Source of the DNA: Rhynchosporium graminicola
Taxonomy: Eukaryota; Ascomycota; Leotiomycetes; Helotiales; Ploettnerulaceae
DNA length: 64,000 nt
Reading direction: 5' to 3'
NCBI GenBank assembly: GCA_900074885.1
Contig: FJUW01000097.1
Location: 1 to 64,000 of the forward strand
In this document: positions 48,601 to 57,715 of the stretch, piece after piece
Position numbering within the stretch: the stretch's first letter is position 1
Layout: each line of letters starts with the position of its first letter
The notes under the pieces: model-generated
What the model was told of the DNA's origin: nothing
The model's database searches: none
What the model saw: only the letters and a program-made list of their open reading frames with translations
Made by a program: the position numbers and the translations under genes

Positions 48601-49800
48601 GACTGTCTCGTTGTCGAAGCTCGTCTGCAGACCATCAGCGCGCCTTGTTTCGGACCTCACCTTTTCTTCCGCCGCATTCAATACTTTCTGCAAGTCATCG
48701 GCTCGTTTCTTCTCGTTGGCAAGATTAGTAGCCTGGGTCGTCGAGTCCCTATCCAACTCCGCAATCCGATTGTTTCTCATCGTCAGGGTATGCTCAGCCA
48801 TGTTCCGACCGAGTTGCGCCTGGTGTAACTCGTTCTTGAGGATGTTATTCTCATTCCGAAGATCACCAGTTGACTTGACGTCGTTATTGTGTTCCTGCCT
48901 CAGATGGTCAGCTGTCGACTGCAGGTTATTCTTGTCCGAAGTCAAAGTAGTTTTCATTTCAACCCATGCCTTCTTTTCCTCCTTAAACTTGGCAATCGCA
49001 AGTTCTTGCTTGTGTAGAGTCTCGTGGGACGCCATCATCTTCTCAACAGACTCCTTGAAACCCGATATTTGGTTGGCTGCCTCGGGATCACTCAGTGTTG
49101 AAAGATAATCTTTCAAATCCTTGAACTGAGCACCGAAATTCATGGCACTTTTGATGTCCGCAAATCCATCCGTGACTTTCTTGACGTGTTCGCCAAGCTT
49201 ACCAGAGGCATCCGCTTGGGTGAGCTGATCAGCAAACTCCTGCAACTTTGCGCCGAGATCGGCCACTGTCTGTCCAGCAACTTGCTTGGACATCAAGTCG
49301 TGGTTCTCAGCCCTCAACCGAGTGATCTCATGGGTTATCTTCTCATCGATTCTGACCAGCTCTGCTTGGACACCGGGAAACAAAGAAAGGATCTTCTCGC
49401 TGATAGCTCGCCTCTTGGTAGTCGAAGCCTCATCCAACTTACTGGAATAAATTCTGAGAGCCTTCAAGTAGGTCTGGCAAGACTTCTCAAGCTTGCCACT
49501 ATCCACAATCATTTGCTTCCGACGCTCCATCTCGGGAATCAAAGCCCGAGGATTCGTTTTGGGATCGTCTTGAAGACTTGCTTCTGAGGTATTCAGATCA
49601 AGACCAAGGAAGCGCTTCTCGACGTTCTTATATGCCACTTGGCACTCGATGAATTCTCGCGAATACCTGGCTTCTTGGAGAGTCGGTGCGACATCTCGAT
49701 CAAATGCATCAAGATGCGGACCCAACTTACCTGCTCCTTTGCCCTTGGTATTGTTGAATATGGAGTACATGGCCGCTGGGGGCGGGGGACTGGAAGACAT
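45640..49800 (-). CDS. Large coiled-coil protein with repeated His-x-x-Cys motifs, 1386 aa, intronless
   Basis: A single uninterrupted frame. Residues 1-250 are mixed helical sequence after a short Pro run. About 250-680 is continuous coiled coil rich in Glu, Lys, Leu and Arg. Residues 685-1179 carry 18 H-x-x-C motifs: four at exact 14-residue steps (685, 699, 713, 727), one at 776, four more 14-step motifs (888, 902, 916, 930), then 951, 994, 1027, and a 19-residue series (1046, 1065, 1084), then 1110, 1136 and 1176. A poly-Pro run (1189-1195) and a Ser-rich linker follow. The last 130 residues form a compact domain with W/R-rich blocks and C-x2-C-x6-C (1340, 1343, 1350) before VLVGPNGPVVVPVPE. 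There is no signal peptide or membrane segment. The family is not recognised; a structural scaffold is likely, with metal binding or disulphide staples possible. The gene is long, open and GC-balanced, so it is under coding constraint. Confidence 0.9.
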   Translation of the reverse strand: MSSSPPPPAAMYSIFNNTKGKGAGKLGPHLDAFDRDVAPTLQEARYSREFIECQVAYKNVEKRFLGLDLNTSEASLQDDPKTNPRALIPEMERRKQMIVDSGKLEKSCQTYLKALRIYSSKLDEASTTKRRAISEKILSLFPGVQAELVRIDEKITHEITRLRAENHDLMSKQVAGQTVADLGAKLQEFADQLTQADASGKLGEHVKKVTDGFADIKSAMNFGAQFKDLKDYLSTLSDPEAANQISGFKESVEKMMASHETLHKQELAIAKFKEEKKAWVEMKTTLTSDKNNLQSTADHLRQEHNNDVKSTGDLRNENNILKNELHQAQLGRNMAEHTLTMRNNRIAELDRDSTTQATNLANEKKRADDLQKVLNAAEEKVRSETRRADGLQTSFDNETVNAGDATKRVYDLQIELDSEKYELETALEAIKSLETRLEEENGNVRSQTDLITGLRSELETARSELRTTNSALETADSKLQGVTAELTDLQDEKRVLEHTIKSLQDQAIADLTSHTQTADTLKKILRARIIKVKTLQEQLEEARVTMESHDEMAKYLEELRRRERLLCDQLNLAFEWHKGSLQSQEHSARTHAEEVTELKRQICIWEATMEHGRSLIAQKEAWGLERRDLKRQLRSAEQDSNNSKAAIDQIRKEREAWLKEKADFQAYKRSGSNFQNQLDILKTTHDGCKKVIENLQQTHSGCADTIQRLTNDHSGCARKIKDIQEAHSGCSATIKSLTNDYCNRENAITEREADILELKYDLSAYEADVLGLEKDHGGCGQEFKDLNSEIRDLKEELFAYEQRVADLVDTLSERDTEIQKLQEANSAYQLETEDLDEIIDDRDNKLAECKQTIENLQECLSEYEVEIRELKDKHSGYGHKIEKLEADHFVCARDLGSLTEAHLRCKSTIRRLEEVHSGCHQTLMEARNAHFNCSSTIKELEIHNKKLHKEHEGCARAIDDAGIQAVMENFLSGKVARDTLKVLQPLYDNLVKEHRGCATKVSEVDHDAIVSENYTLRDNWEFLNDVHGHCADKVDRDVHQRLVDAHELCAGKVDAAVYNHLQDAHDLCAGKVDAAVYNQLADAHAVCSDNVSKADFEILLAEKNTLFQAHEHCANNVSREQYDIILAAKDALARAHEHCAGKVSKADYDILVREKEEITRRQQRTHNDLETLFNEHALCVTPAANPGMPPPPPPPGKTPGRTSTTSARGQDIPILPQASAATGHSSTNTTPTMNSPRRRSSSVASGSSQGSLSGSRQRGTGYTFLINGELADGPRVTFQNVNNDVVTLVEEQITRWTSAPEKAKVWTRGADAHKRCSETRWSRLNASRNRPASENPNAVCGRCLGKGVPCVLVGPNGPVVVPVPESRRDSTLTPMDEEYWVLMGDE

Positions 49801-50290
49801 CCTGAATGGGTTTATAGATCAATTAAGATCTATTTTTTGAATTAAAAGTGCCGTACAGATTCAATGGAGAATCCGACAGCGGGGGGTTTCGACCGTGAGG
49901 TCTTTCGAACGATAGCACTATCGCTCTGGTAGCTTCTCAAAAGAGAAAGCCAAAGAATTTCCCGTAGGAAACCTGTTACTCCTTAACTAGAAGGAAGAAG
50001 AGCCTTGAACCTACAAGTAGGCTAAGATGTCCGAAGACGCGTGTTGTACTAAGCCGAAGCTTCGTAGGGAATTGAGATACCGAATCTCCAACAGATCGTC
50101 AAGACAAATTCAACATGAAACAGTTGAAGTGGGATGATGATGAAACGGAAGAAGAAGAAAGAAAAAGAAGAGTAGAGGATTGTGAAATGTGATGAGAAAC
50201 GCCCAGACGCGAGTGCCAAGCTATCCGTTTTTGGACGATTAGGCACGTGGAGCTATGACGCTCGAATCCCCGGGAACCGAGAGAAAAGGA
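49801..50290. promoter_or_regulatory. Upstream region of the large coiled-coil gene
   Basis: Balanced-composition DNA 5' of the minus-strand ATG. It contains the shared 16-mer at 49818-49833. No TATA box or operator can be named. The 65-codon minus frame at 50049-50246 has no motif. Confidence 0.4.
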
Positions 50291-51180
50291 GCTGAACCAG
50301 AACCTCTTGAGAAGCGTAATTGTATTATCGAGAAGGTTTAGAAACCTTAAGAGTAATCTATAGAAGAGAGAGGTCTGTGCGCTACTAGCTAGGTGGAAAT
50401 CCAGTGATATTATAAGTCTACTACTACATACGTCTCGCCCCTGAGACCTCTTTTCTAGGCTATATTACGCTATAGAATACTTATAAATATATATCTCGAA
50501 AGCTATATACTTCTAAAACTCCCTTTAGATAACTTCCCTTCGAGACAGAGAATATCTTAATCACTTTATATAGCTAGTCTAAAATTAAATAATATAAATA
50601 TAAATATATATAATAATATTTTATAATAAAATACTTTCGCTATTAAAAATTAAGCTTAGTTTATAAGATAAAGATATATATCAGATTTTTAGCTTTATTT
50701 AATAAAGAATTAATATAATTAATAATTAAAACTTGAAATGTACTTATAATAGAATTAAATATAACTAGTTTTAGTTAACTATTACTTTATCTTAAGTCAA
50801 CTTACTTCGTCTTAAAACGCTGCTTAGATATTACGAATAAAGCTATTACTACTATTAGATATATAGCTTTAATAAAGTATCTTTATATTATAAATCAAAA
50901 TAAAGCTCAAATATAAATATAAGTAAAAGATATAAGTATATTATAAAGAATTTAAGAATATAATAGATAAATATCAGATCTAATAATAATCTTTATTCTC
51001 GTATATTAATCTCGCTTGATTTTCTTAGCCTGATGAGCAGCTGTCGTTATTTTCACTGCATACTATTATGAATAAATAATATTATCCAATGATAGATTCG
51101 CTTAATCTCTTCCGCCCCACTGGGCTGCATACTAATTGAAAACTTTCACGTTTATTGTTTACTTTCTTTCTATAATCGCA
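50291..51180. other. AT-rich DNA, no gene
   Basis: Strongly AT-rich from about 50460, lacking long frames. Unlike the retrotransposon blocks it has few residual CpG islets and no LTR. Composition recovers abruptly near 51060, just before the small gene. Confidence 0.6.
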
Positions 51181-51203
51181 ACATCGACTCTCAATTCGCA
51201 ACG

Positions 51204-51668
51204 ATGAACAATGAAGCATTCAACGCGGCTAAGGCCCCTCCTAAGGGTCGCCACGCTGGGTTCAAGCCTAAAGCACTCGATTTCGGTCGAGAGTTTGCGA
51301 ATCTCATTCGACCTAGACCTTCTCCCTTCATCAATCCAGCCTCTGAGGCCTCCACCCCCTCCTCTCCAAAATCCGAAAAGCCTAAGGCTAAGCCTAAATG
51401 CCTAGTCGACGCCCCTCCCCCCTCGAACCCATGGAAGAAGGAGCCCAAGAAAGCAAAGACTCCTCCCCCTCCTGTCAACCCCTGGAAGGCTACCGCTATT
51501 ATGCCTAGCTCCTCATCGACCCTCGCCTATCAAGATTGGCCTGCTCCCTCGCTCGCTAAGCCGAGTGTCACCATCGGTACCTCCTCCGCTAGTACCTCGG
51601 AAGCTTCCTCTTCAAAGGATAAGAAGCGCCGAAACAAGACTTGGATTCCTCTTGATCTCGACCTTTGA
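51204..51668 (+). CDS. Small basic proline/serine-rich protein, 154 aa
   Basis: ATG at 51204 (context CAACGATGAAC) to TGA at 51666-51668. The protein is rich in Pro, Lys, Ser and Ala and predicted disordered: FINPASEASTPSSPKSEKP, two NPWK units (SNPWKKEPKK and VNPWKATA), a Ser/Thr run and a basic C-terminus KDKKRRNKTWIPLDLDL. There is no signal peptide, so it is not a classical secreted effector. GC-rich third positions and the complete absence of RIP stops, with AT-rich DNA on both sides, argue for a selected gene. The start codon at 51204 gives the whole frame; an in-frame upstream ATG is not seen. Function unknown; the basic tail could contact nucleic acid. Confidence 0.7.
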   Translation: MNNEAFNAAKAPPKGRHAGFKPKALDFGREFANLIRPRPSPFINPASEASTPSSPKSEKPKAKPKCLVDAPPPSNPWKKEPKKAKTPPPPVNPWKATAIMPSSSSTLAYQDWPAPSLAKPSVTIGTSSASTSEASSSKDKKRRNKTWIPLDLDL

Positions 51669-53264
51669 GCTCTTTTTCTGTTCAGGGGTTTTTTCGGTAG
51701 TTACTTTATCAAAGTTCTTTAAATCATAAGCTGATCTAGTTTTAGATAATTTATAGTGCAGGCGACGGAGGTAGTGGAGAGATTCGGCTACTGATGATGG
51801 ACTTTAGTCGTGCGCGTAGTTTTTGAAGATGAAACTAGCTGCTTAGCAGCTATAATCAATGGACTTCTTACATCAAGCTATTATCGTTCAAGTGAAACCT
51901 TTTATTTCATGATTCGTATTTATGAATATATTCTCGAACTACTTATAACTAATATAAGAGTATATATATATTAATATGAAACCATAGACATGAGTACTAT
52001 TATTTTAAAAGAGATATATTTACAAGCCTATGGCTTATAGACTTAAACTATTAGTCAATATTAACGATTATATTAATCGTTTTTAAGCTTAATAATAATA
52101 ATGAATTAAATAAAATTATTTATATATTATATTATACTAAAGAATTAAATTCAATAATTTAACGCAATTCTGAATAACATTCGAGACATATTCAATAATC
52201 AGGAAATCAATAGCTGTTTGATATTTCCATATATCCTTCTAGAGCCTATTTTTTTAAGATATTTATAAGTAAATTATACTACTTTTAGAACTTAAGTTTA
52301 TATATTAATAATATTAGCTTAATTAAAGCTATTGATATTCTATTTAGAGTTTAAGAGTAAGATTATTATAAATCTAAAGTAGATAAAATATCGAATTATT
52401 ATTATATAAATCTATTCTTAAAGATTATCTTAATTCTCTAAGAAATAAATTATATATTAAATTAAGACCATCAAAATACTCGATAATAACAATCGAGCTT
52501 TATTATACTTTTAATAACGATAAGTTTTCTTTAGTAAGCCTTTATCACTAGCTTATGTATTCAATTTGTCGATTCTTTATTTTTCATATAAATTCAGAAT
52601 ATATTATATAAATAATCAGAAATATTAGCTATTAATATATATAATAAGTAAGTCTGAAATAATATATAGATAAAAGACTGAAATGGTTAATTATCTTCGA
52701 TAATAGTCTATTGAATATATTAGATCAAATTACATATTTCCTTCTTTTAATGAGATTAGGCTTAATTACATACTAGCTTTATATGAGCTATAGAAGCTAT
52801 TTAAAGGTATATCAAGAGGGAGGAAGTTAGAGTATATAACTAAGGTTTATATTGAAGGAATTCCTTTCATATATTAGTATTTTCTTCACATAATTATATA
52901 TAATAAAGAAGTCTTCCGCGTTATCAGCCTCTTTTGTCTTATGTTTCTCTTATGAGTCGAAGTAAGAATCTATATATTTAACAGGCTAATAATCATGATA
53001 ATATCGTTATTATTTCTATATTATATACTAGAATAGCTATATATAACTTTAGAATTCTTTAGAAATCTATTATTAAAGCTTTAAATCTAATATTATCTAG
53101 TACTATTTAGAGAATAAACTAGTATTTTAATTATTTATAGGCTATTTCTAGTAATATAGGATCAAAATAGATATTATTAGTCTATAGTTATATGTTTTAT
53201 CTAGATATATTCTTCAGGATATAAATCGAAGTCCTTAGCATCTAAGATAAAAGAAGATCATTAA
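51669..53264. other. AT-rich DNA, no gene
   Basis: About 1.6 kb, very AT-rich from about 51900. No frame, LTR or repeat unit is recognised. It may be an old, fully RIP-saturated transposon or leaked mutation from neighbours. Confidence 0.6.
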
Positions 53265-53269
53265 GCGAT

Positions 53270-53627
53270 TGTAAGAGGCACGTGATAGTCGGTTGTATAT
53301 ATATGATATTAGGCATATTCAGCATACGCTGAATATTATGATCTTTTAGTTCAGATGGCGTAGTTAGTATAAGCCTAACCTTAACTGTAATGGGCACGTG
53401 ATAGTCGGTTGTATATATAAGATATTAGGCATATTCAGCATACGCTGAATATTATGATCTTTTAGTTCAGATGGCGTAGTTAGTATAAGCATAACCTTAA
53501 CTGTAATGGGCACGTGATAGTCGGTTGTATATATACGATATTAGGCGTGTTCAGCGTGCGCTGAATATTATGATCTTTTAGTCCAGATAGCGTAGTTAGT
53601 ATAAGCCTAACCTTAATCCCGTTATAG
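53270..53627 (+). repeat. Tandem array of three LTR units (117 and 115 bp periods)
   Basis: The landmark cacgtgatagtcggttgtat recurs at 53279, 53396 and 53511. Each unit contains a 7-bp-stem palindrome (ATTCAGC-4-GCTGAAT). The first two units lack the terminal cccgttaca that ends the full LTR, so they are joined inside the LTR. Confidence 0.85.
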
Positions 53628-53911
53628 AATATTCAGCGCAACCGGTCTTCTGATAGAGTACCTCTGAGTATAGCTGACGTGGGCGCCCTTAAGCGAGAAG
53701 CTAGATAAGTATAGCTAAGCGAGCGAGCGTAGTATGATATGTTTAAACTACTTATATCAGGCTAATAAGAGATGATAATATCGATTATAAGATTTCTTGC
53801 GTTAGTATATATATTATAACCCTTAGGGGTTTAATATAGCATATTAGCCGAACGAGTTATAATAATTCTTTAGCCTAAGGCGCTCGAGGACGAGCTTACT
53901 AAGAGAGGAGA

Positions 53912-54039
53912 TATTATAATAGGCACGTGATAGTCGGTTATATATATATAGTATTAGGCATATTTAGTATACGCTGAATATTATGATCTTTTAGTTCAGA
54001 TAGCGTAGAGAGTATGAGCCTAACCTCAACCCCGTTACA
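53912..54039 (+). repeat. Right LTR of the composite element
   Basis: About 128 bp, starting tataataggcacgtgatag and ending ccccgttaca. Same family as 53270-53627 and 54550-54674. Confidence 0.8.
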
Positions 54040-54044
54040 GCGAT

Positions 54045-55123
54045 ATTCTAAGCTTAGGCTTAATATAGAATTATTTATACAATTAGTTATAATCGATTAT
54101 GATTTCTATAACAGGTTATACCTTTTAGTATACTCGACGCTTAAGGCGTCTTATACTAGTATCTGACGTATTATTATACGTATTTTAATACTACTGCTAC
54201 TAGCGGGCATACGAGTGCATTCCCGAATATAGCTTGAGCTAGGATTAGCTAAGCTAGAGTCTATAGAAGTAAGGGATATTTAAGATATATATAGTTATTA
54301 ATATCTAATCTTACTTCTTATTATTATTTATCTCCTTTAACTTCTTCTTATATATCGCAACTGGAAGATAGACTAGTTCTATATATATAAAACTTATATT
54401 ACTTATAATATACTATTCCTGTTATATCGATATCTATTAGGATAGAACTTCAAAATCGGGTAGTTAAGAAAAGAATAGATAAGGGATTATGCCCGCTTAC
54501 TAAGAGGATAGAGTAAAAGTTAGCTAAGTAAAGTTAAGAAAGGCGATATTATAACAGGGTTAAGGTTAGGCTCATACTAACTACGCTATCTGAACTAAAA
54601 TATCATAATATTCAGCGCATGCTAAATACGCCTAATACTATATATATATAACCGACTATCACGTGCCTATTACAGATATATTAAAAGAGGGCTCTACTTC
54701 TATAGATCTCCGATATAAGTTATTTCTATTTTTAGAACTACCTCGATATAAGTTTTATTCGCTATAGAAAAGACTGATACTGATTTCCAGGAAGTATTAG
54801 CATATAGAAGCTATAGTATACTTAAGAAGGTCAGACGTATACTTAGCCTAGCTTCCTTGCGGTCTTACCTGCAGAAAGCTTTATATATTTCGCTTATATA
54901 GTTTTTAACTCTACTCCTCTCCCGAAAACCTTACTACTACTTCTATCTTTTCAAGCTTCTTCGAATTACGCTACTATATTTATAAGTATATACTTTCTAA
55001 TACTTATACCTACTTATAAACTAAGATAAGGAATACTCCGGATATAGCTTAAATTTATGAGAATTAATAGCTAGATATATAAGGAAAGTATTAGGAATTT
55101 CTATAGAGCTAGAATATCTATAG
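54045..55123 (+). pseudogene. RIP-mutated inverted copy of the 37.25-38.2 kb segment
   Basis: Plus-strand sequence here matches the minus strand of about 37370-38200. In the 89-base block starting at ggattagctaagctagagtc (about 54242), I count one transversion and the rest C-to-T or G-to-A changes against the island copy. Conserved blocks include aacttcaaaatcgggtagtt, cagaaagctttatata and ttcaagcttcttcgaatta. The first about 120 bp (54045-54170) match only loosely. The copy is interrupted by a solo LTR at 54550-54674 and cut at 55124 by a Gypsy-B LTR. All frames have stops. Confidence 0.85.
54550..54674 (-). repeat. Solo LTR, 125 bp, with TSD GATAT
   Basis: Inverted relative of the 53.3-54.0 kb LTRs: starts tataacaggg and ends cctattaca. 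Flanked by GATAT at 54545-54549 and 54675-54679. The unoccupied site is visible in the island copy (ggcgatgtatcc, minus strand), so this is a genuine insertion that recombined to a solo LTR. Confidence 0.88.
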
Positions 55124-55561
55124 TATAACGACATAAGACTCGAGGCGGTATATAAGCAAGAATAAACAAGTAGGGAGGCTAAGAGCGATCTTATATAGTT
55201 TATTACAAAGGAAATAAAAAGATAAGGAAGGAAGAAGAAGGGAGATGGAGTATAAGGTACCTTATATATATATACCGGTACTAGTCCGATACTATATCGA
55301 GTCGGATATTAGTTATACTAGGATACCTGTGAACTTAAGCCCTAGTATCTATTCTTCTTCTTATATAATATTCAGGTGAGCTATCGTCATATTACCCCCC
55401 CTCTAAGAAGAGCTTAACCCTAAGCTCGGAAAGTTATAGTTTATACTAGAAATTAGTCTTTATTATAACTATTTTCGTCGATATTCGCATAATAAGCACT
55501 AGCTGCCTTTTTAGTAGTAGTAAATTCTTTATTAGGTTCTGACTAGTTATATCGCTATAAT
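55124..55561 (-). mobile_element. Gypsy-B fragment: 3' LTR plus 170 bp of internal sequence
   Basis: LTR 55124-55391 (268 bp) followed by sequence matching 18448-18612, including the complement of the polypurine tract (ttaccccccctctaagaagagc). It is cut by the Copia-4 LTR at 55562. Confidence 0.88.
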
Positions 55562-56947
55562 TATTGAAAGGAATGTCTCTATTCTCGTATACCTATAGGG
55601 ATAGAGGCAATATTCACAGAGGAATTAGATACTAGTAGGTTAGACTATTATCTTTATTAAGTAACTTAACTACTTTAGTTTTTCTAGTAAGTATATATCT
55701 ATAATATATCCCGGATATTCTTTAATATCCGGGCTTATATACTAGCTCTAGTTCCGATTAGGTTACTACGTGATACTGCACTGAATACTAACTATTCTAA
55801 TACTCCCCCTTAGAGTATATCACGATTACCTTATTACTTATAAGTCCTCTATAAGTCCTATTTAGCCTTTAGACCTTTTAAATACTACTCGTTCGAGTAG
55901 CTTTATTATTCTATTAGCGACTATTTCTGCTATTAGGATATAGTCGACTTTAAAGCTCCTAGTTTCCGCTAAGTCGCGTACGAAGTGATAAGCGATATCG
56001 ATATGTTTCGAGCGTTCCTTTAGGTAAGCGTTCTTAGTTAAGGTAATTACTCCTTAGTTATCTCCGAATATCTATACTAGTCTAGAGTCTTCCTTAATAA
56101 AGTAAGAGTATCCTAGATCTCGTAGTACTTATATAAACTATTAGCCTTACTTTACGTAGTTCGCAAGTGCTATATATTCTGATTCGCAGCTCGATATAGT
56201 AATAGAGCGCTACTTCTTACTTAACTAAGAGAATAGTCTATTATAGAATATTAATACGCTTCTAGAGACACTTTTCCAGTCGACCTTATTACTCGCCTAG
56301 TCTATATTAGAGTAGAGAACTATAGTATTATATTCTCCCCCTAGTCCGTAATGAATTCTTATCTTAATAGTTGACTTTAGGTACTATAGTAGCGCTTTTA
56401 GAGCGTATCCGTAGTACTTAGCCAGATCGCTTATAAATTAACTAAGCTTTCTAAGGATAAAGGTAATATCTAGTCTCGTAAAGATTATTACGTATATTCG
56501 GCTTCTAATAGCTTATTAGTATTTATTTATATTAATCCTTTTATTATTACTACTCGCGAGGTGAAGGTTCTCGTAGCTTATTATTAGTATCTGTTTCAGT
56601 TTGAAGGTTTCCTAGGTAATACTGAACTTATTAAGTACGCTAAGTAGATATTATTCTTAGTCGATTTCAAGAACTCTAGATAATCTATCGTAAGTAACTC
56701 TAGCTCTAAGAATCTTCTTCATCTCCCTTAGATTCTTAGCTTTAAATCTTCTGGAAAGTTTCGTATAAAACTAGTCTAGCTTCCCTTTCTTCCTAGCGCT
56801 TACTATAATATTATTAATATATATAAGGAGCTTAACTAAGTTTTCCTTATATATGAATATATATAGGTCAGTAGTACTCTATCGAAATCCCTATTCTAAT
56901 AGTTCTACTTTCATAAGCTTATTCTAGTCTCTTACCGCTTACTTTAG
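55562..56947 (-). mobile_element. Copia-4: 3' LTR and end of pol
   Basis: The LTR is 55562-55802 (241 bp), reading on the minus strand TGTTAGAATAGT-like start to CATTCCTTTCAATA. The adjacent plus-strand ctcccccttagagtatatc is a polypurine tract complement. On the minus strand, 56940-56640 reads as the Copia RT end (blocks like YINNII, KNLREMKKIL) and 56195-56161 as the RNase H signature SCESEYIALA. The 5' half is missing: the element stops at a Gypsy-B LTR at 56948. Confidence 0.82.
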
Positions 56948-57215
56948 TATAACGACATAAGACTCAAGGCGGTATATAAGTAAGAATAAACGAGTAGAGA
57001 GGCTAAGAGCGATCTTATATAATCTACTATAAAGAAAATAAAAAGATAAGGAAGGAAGAAGAAGAGAGATAAGGTATAAAGCACCTTATATATATATGCC
57101 GGTACTAGTCTGATACTATACCGGGTCGGATACTAATTCTGCCGGGATACTTATGAACTTAGGCCTTATTATCTATCCTTCTTCTTATATAATATTCAGG
57201 TAAGCTATCGTTATA
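56948..57215 (-). repeat. Gypsy-B LTR, isolated
   Basis: 268 bp, same orientation as 18180-18447. Only 4 bp of possible internal sequence (ttac) follow before another LTR begins. No TSD is visible (tttag on the left, ttact on the right). Confidence 0.85.
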
Positions 57216-57219
57216 TTAC

Positions 57220-57415
57220 TATGACGGCGCATAGTATACGTAGCAGATACGGGCCAGTATCGGTGCCTTAGGCATACCCTCCTTATATATATAGAAGGTG
57301 CAGACTCCTTTAGAGCTATATATCTTTCTGTTTCCTTTGTACTAGACTATATAAGATCGCTCTTAGCCTCCCTCCTTATTTATTCTTACTTATATACCGC
57401 CTTAAGTCTTATATC
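57220..57415 (+). repeat. Gypsy-V LTR fragment, interrupted
   Basis: 196 of the 202 bp of the Gypsy-V LTR, in the orientation opposite to 26623-26824 (starts tatgacggcgcatag). It is interrupted at cttatatc by the Gypsy-B LTR starting at 57416. Confidence 0.85.
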
Positions 57416-57683
57416 TGTAACGACAGCTCACCTGAATATTATATGAGAAGAAGGATAGATAATAGGGCCTAAGTTCATAAGTATCCCGGCAGAACTAGTA
57501 TCCGACCCGGTATAGTATCGGACTAGTACTAGTATATATATATAAGGTGCCTTATACTCTATCTCTCTTCTTCTTCTTTTCTTATCTTTTTGTTTCCTTC
57601 GTAGTAGATTATATAAGATCGCTCTTAGCTTCCTTACTTATTTATTCTTACTTATATACTGCTTTAAGTCTTATATTATTATA
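57416..57683 (+). repeat. Gypsy-B 5' LTR of the plus-strand copy
   Basis: 268 bp, the inverse of 25689-25956. Confidence 0.9.
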
Positions 57684-57715
57684 TTAAATAAAAAGATTAA
57701 GATAGCTGGAGATAA

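Larger units (their letters stand above)
53270..54039 (+). mobile_element. Composite 770-bp LTR element (non-autonomous)
   Basis: The element starts TGTAAGAGGCACGTGATAG at 53270 and ends CCCCGTTACA at 54039, and is flanked by a perfect 5-bp TSD GCGAT (53265-53269 and 54040-54044). It comprises three head-to-tail LTR-like units (53270-about 53627), an interior of about 285 bp with no frame, and a right LTR at about 53912-54039. The interior ends cgctcgaggacgagc...aagagaggagatatta, the type of purine-rich tract that precedes a Gypsy 3' LTR. I read it as a deleted Gypsy element whose left LTR was amplified in tandem. Confidence 0.8.

Noticed and set aside
45862..49845. Many plus-strand and frame-shifted open stretches of 60-170 codons opposite the large coiled-coil gene
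   Set aside because: They are shadows of a GC-balanced 1386-codon gene: no motif, and their boundaries follow its codon pattern.
49880..49960. Possible tRNA gene in the GC-balanced upstream region
   Set aside because: No cloverleaf with paired acceptor stem and A/B boxes could be drawn.
53350..53380. Possible Pol III A-box (tggcgtagttag) suggesting a SINE or tRNA-like element
   Set aside because: No B-box at the expected distance, and the unit ends TG...CA with a 5-bp TSD, which fits an LTR.
53270..53627. CRISPR-like regular repeats
   Set aside because: Units of 115-117 bp are contiguous with no spacers, and belong to an LTR element with a TSD in a eukaryotic genome.
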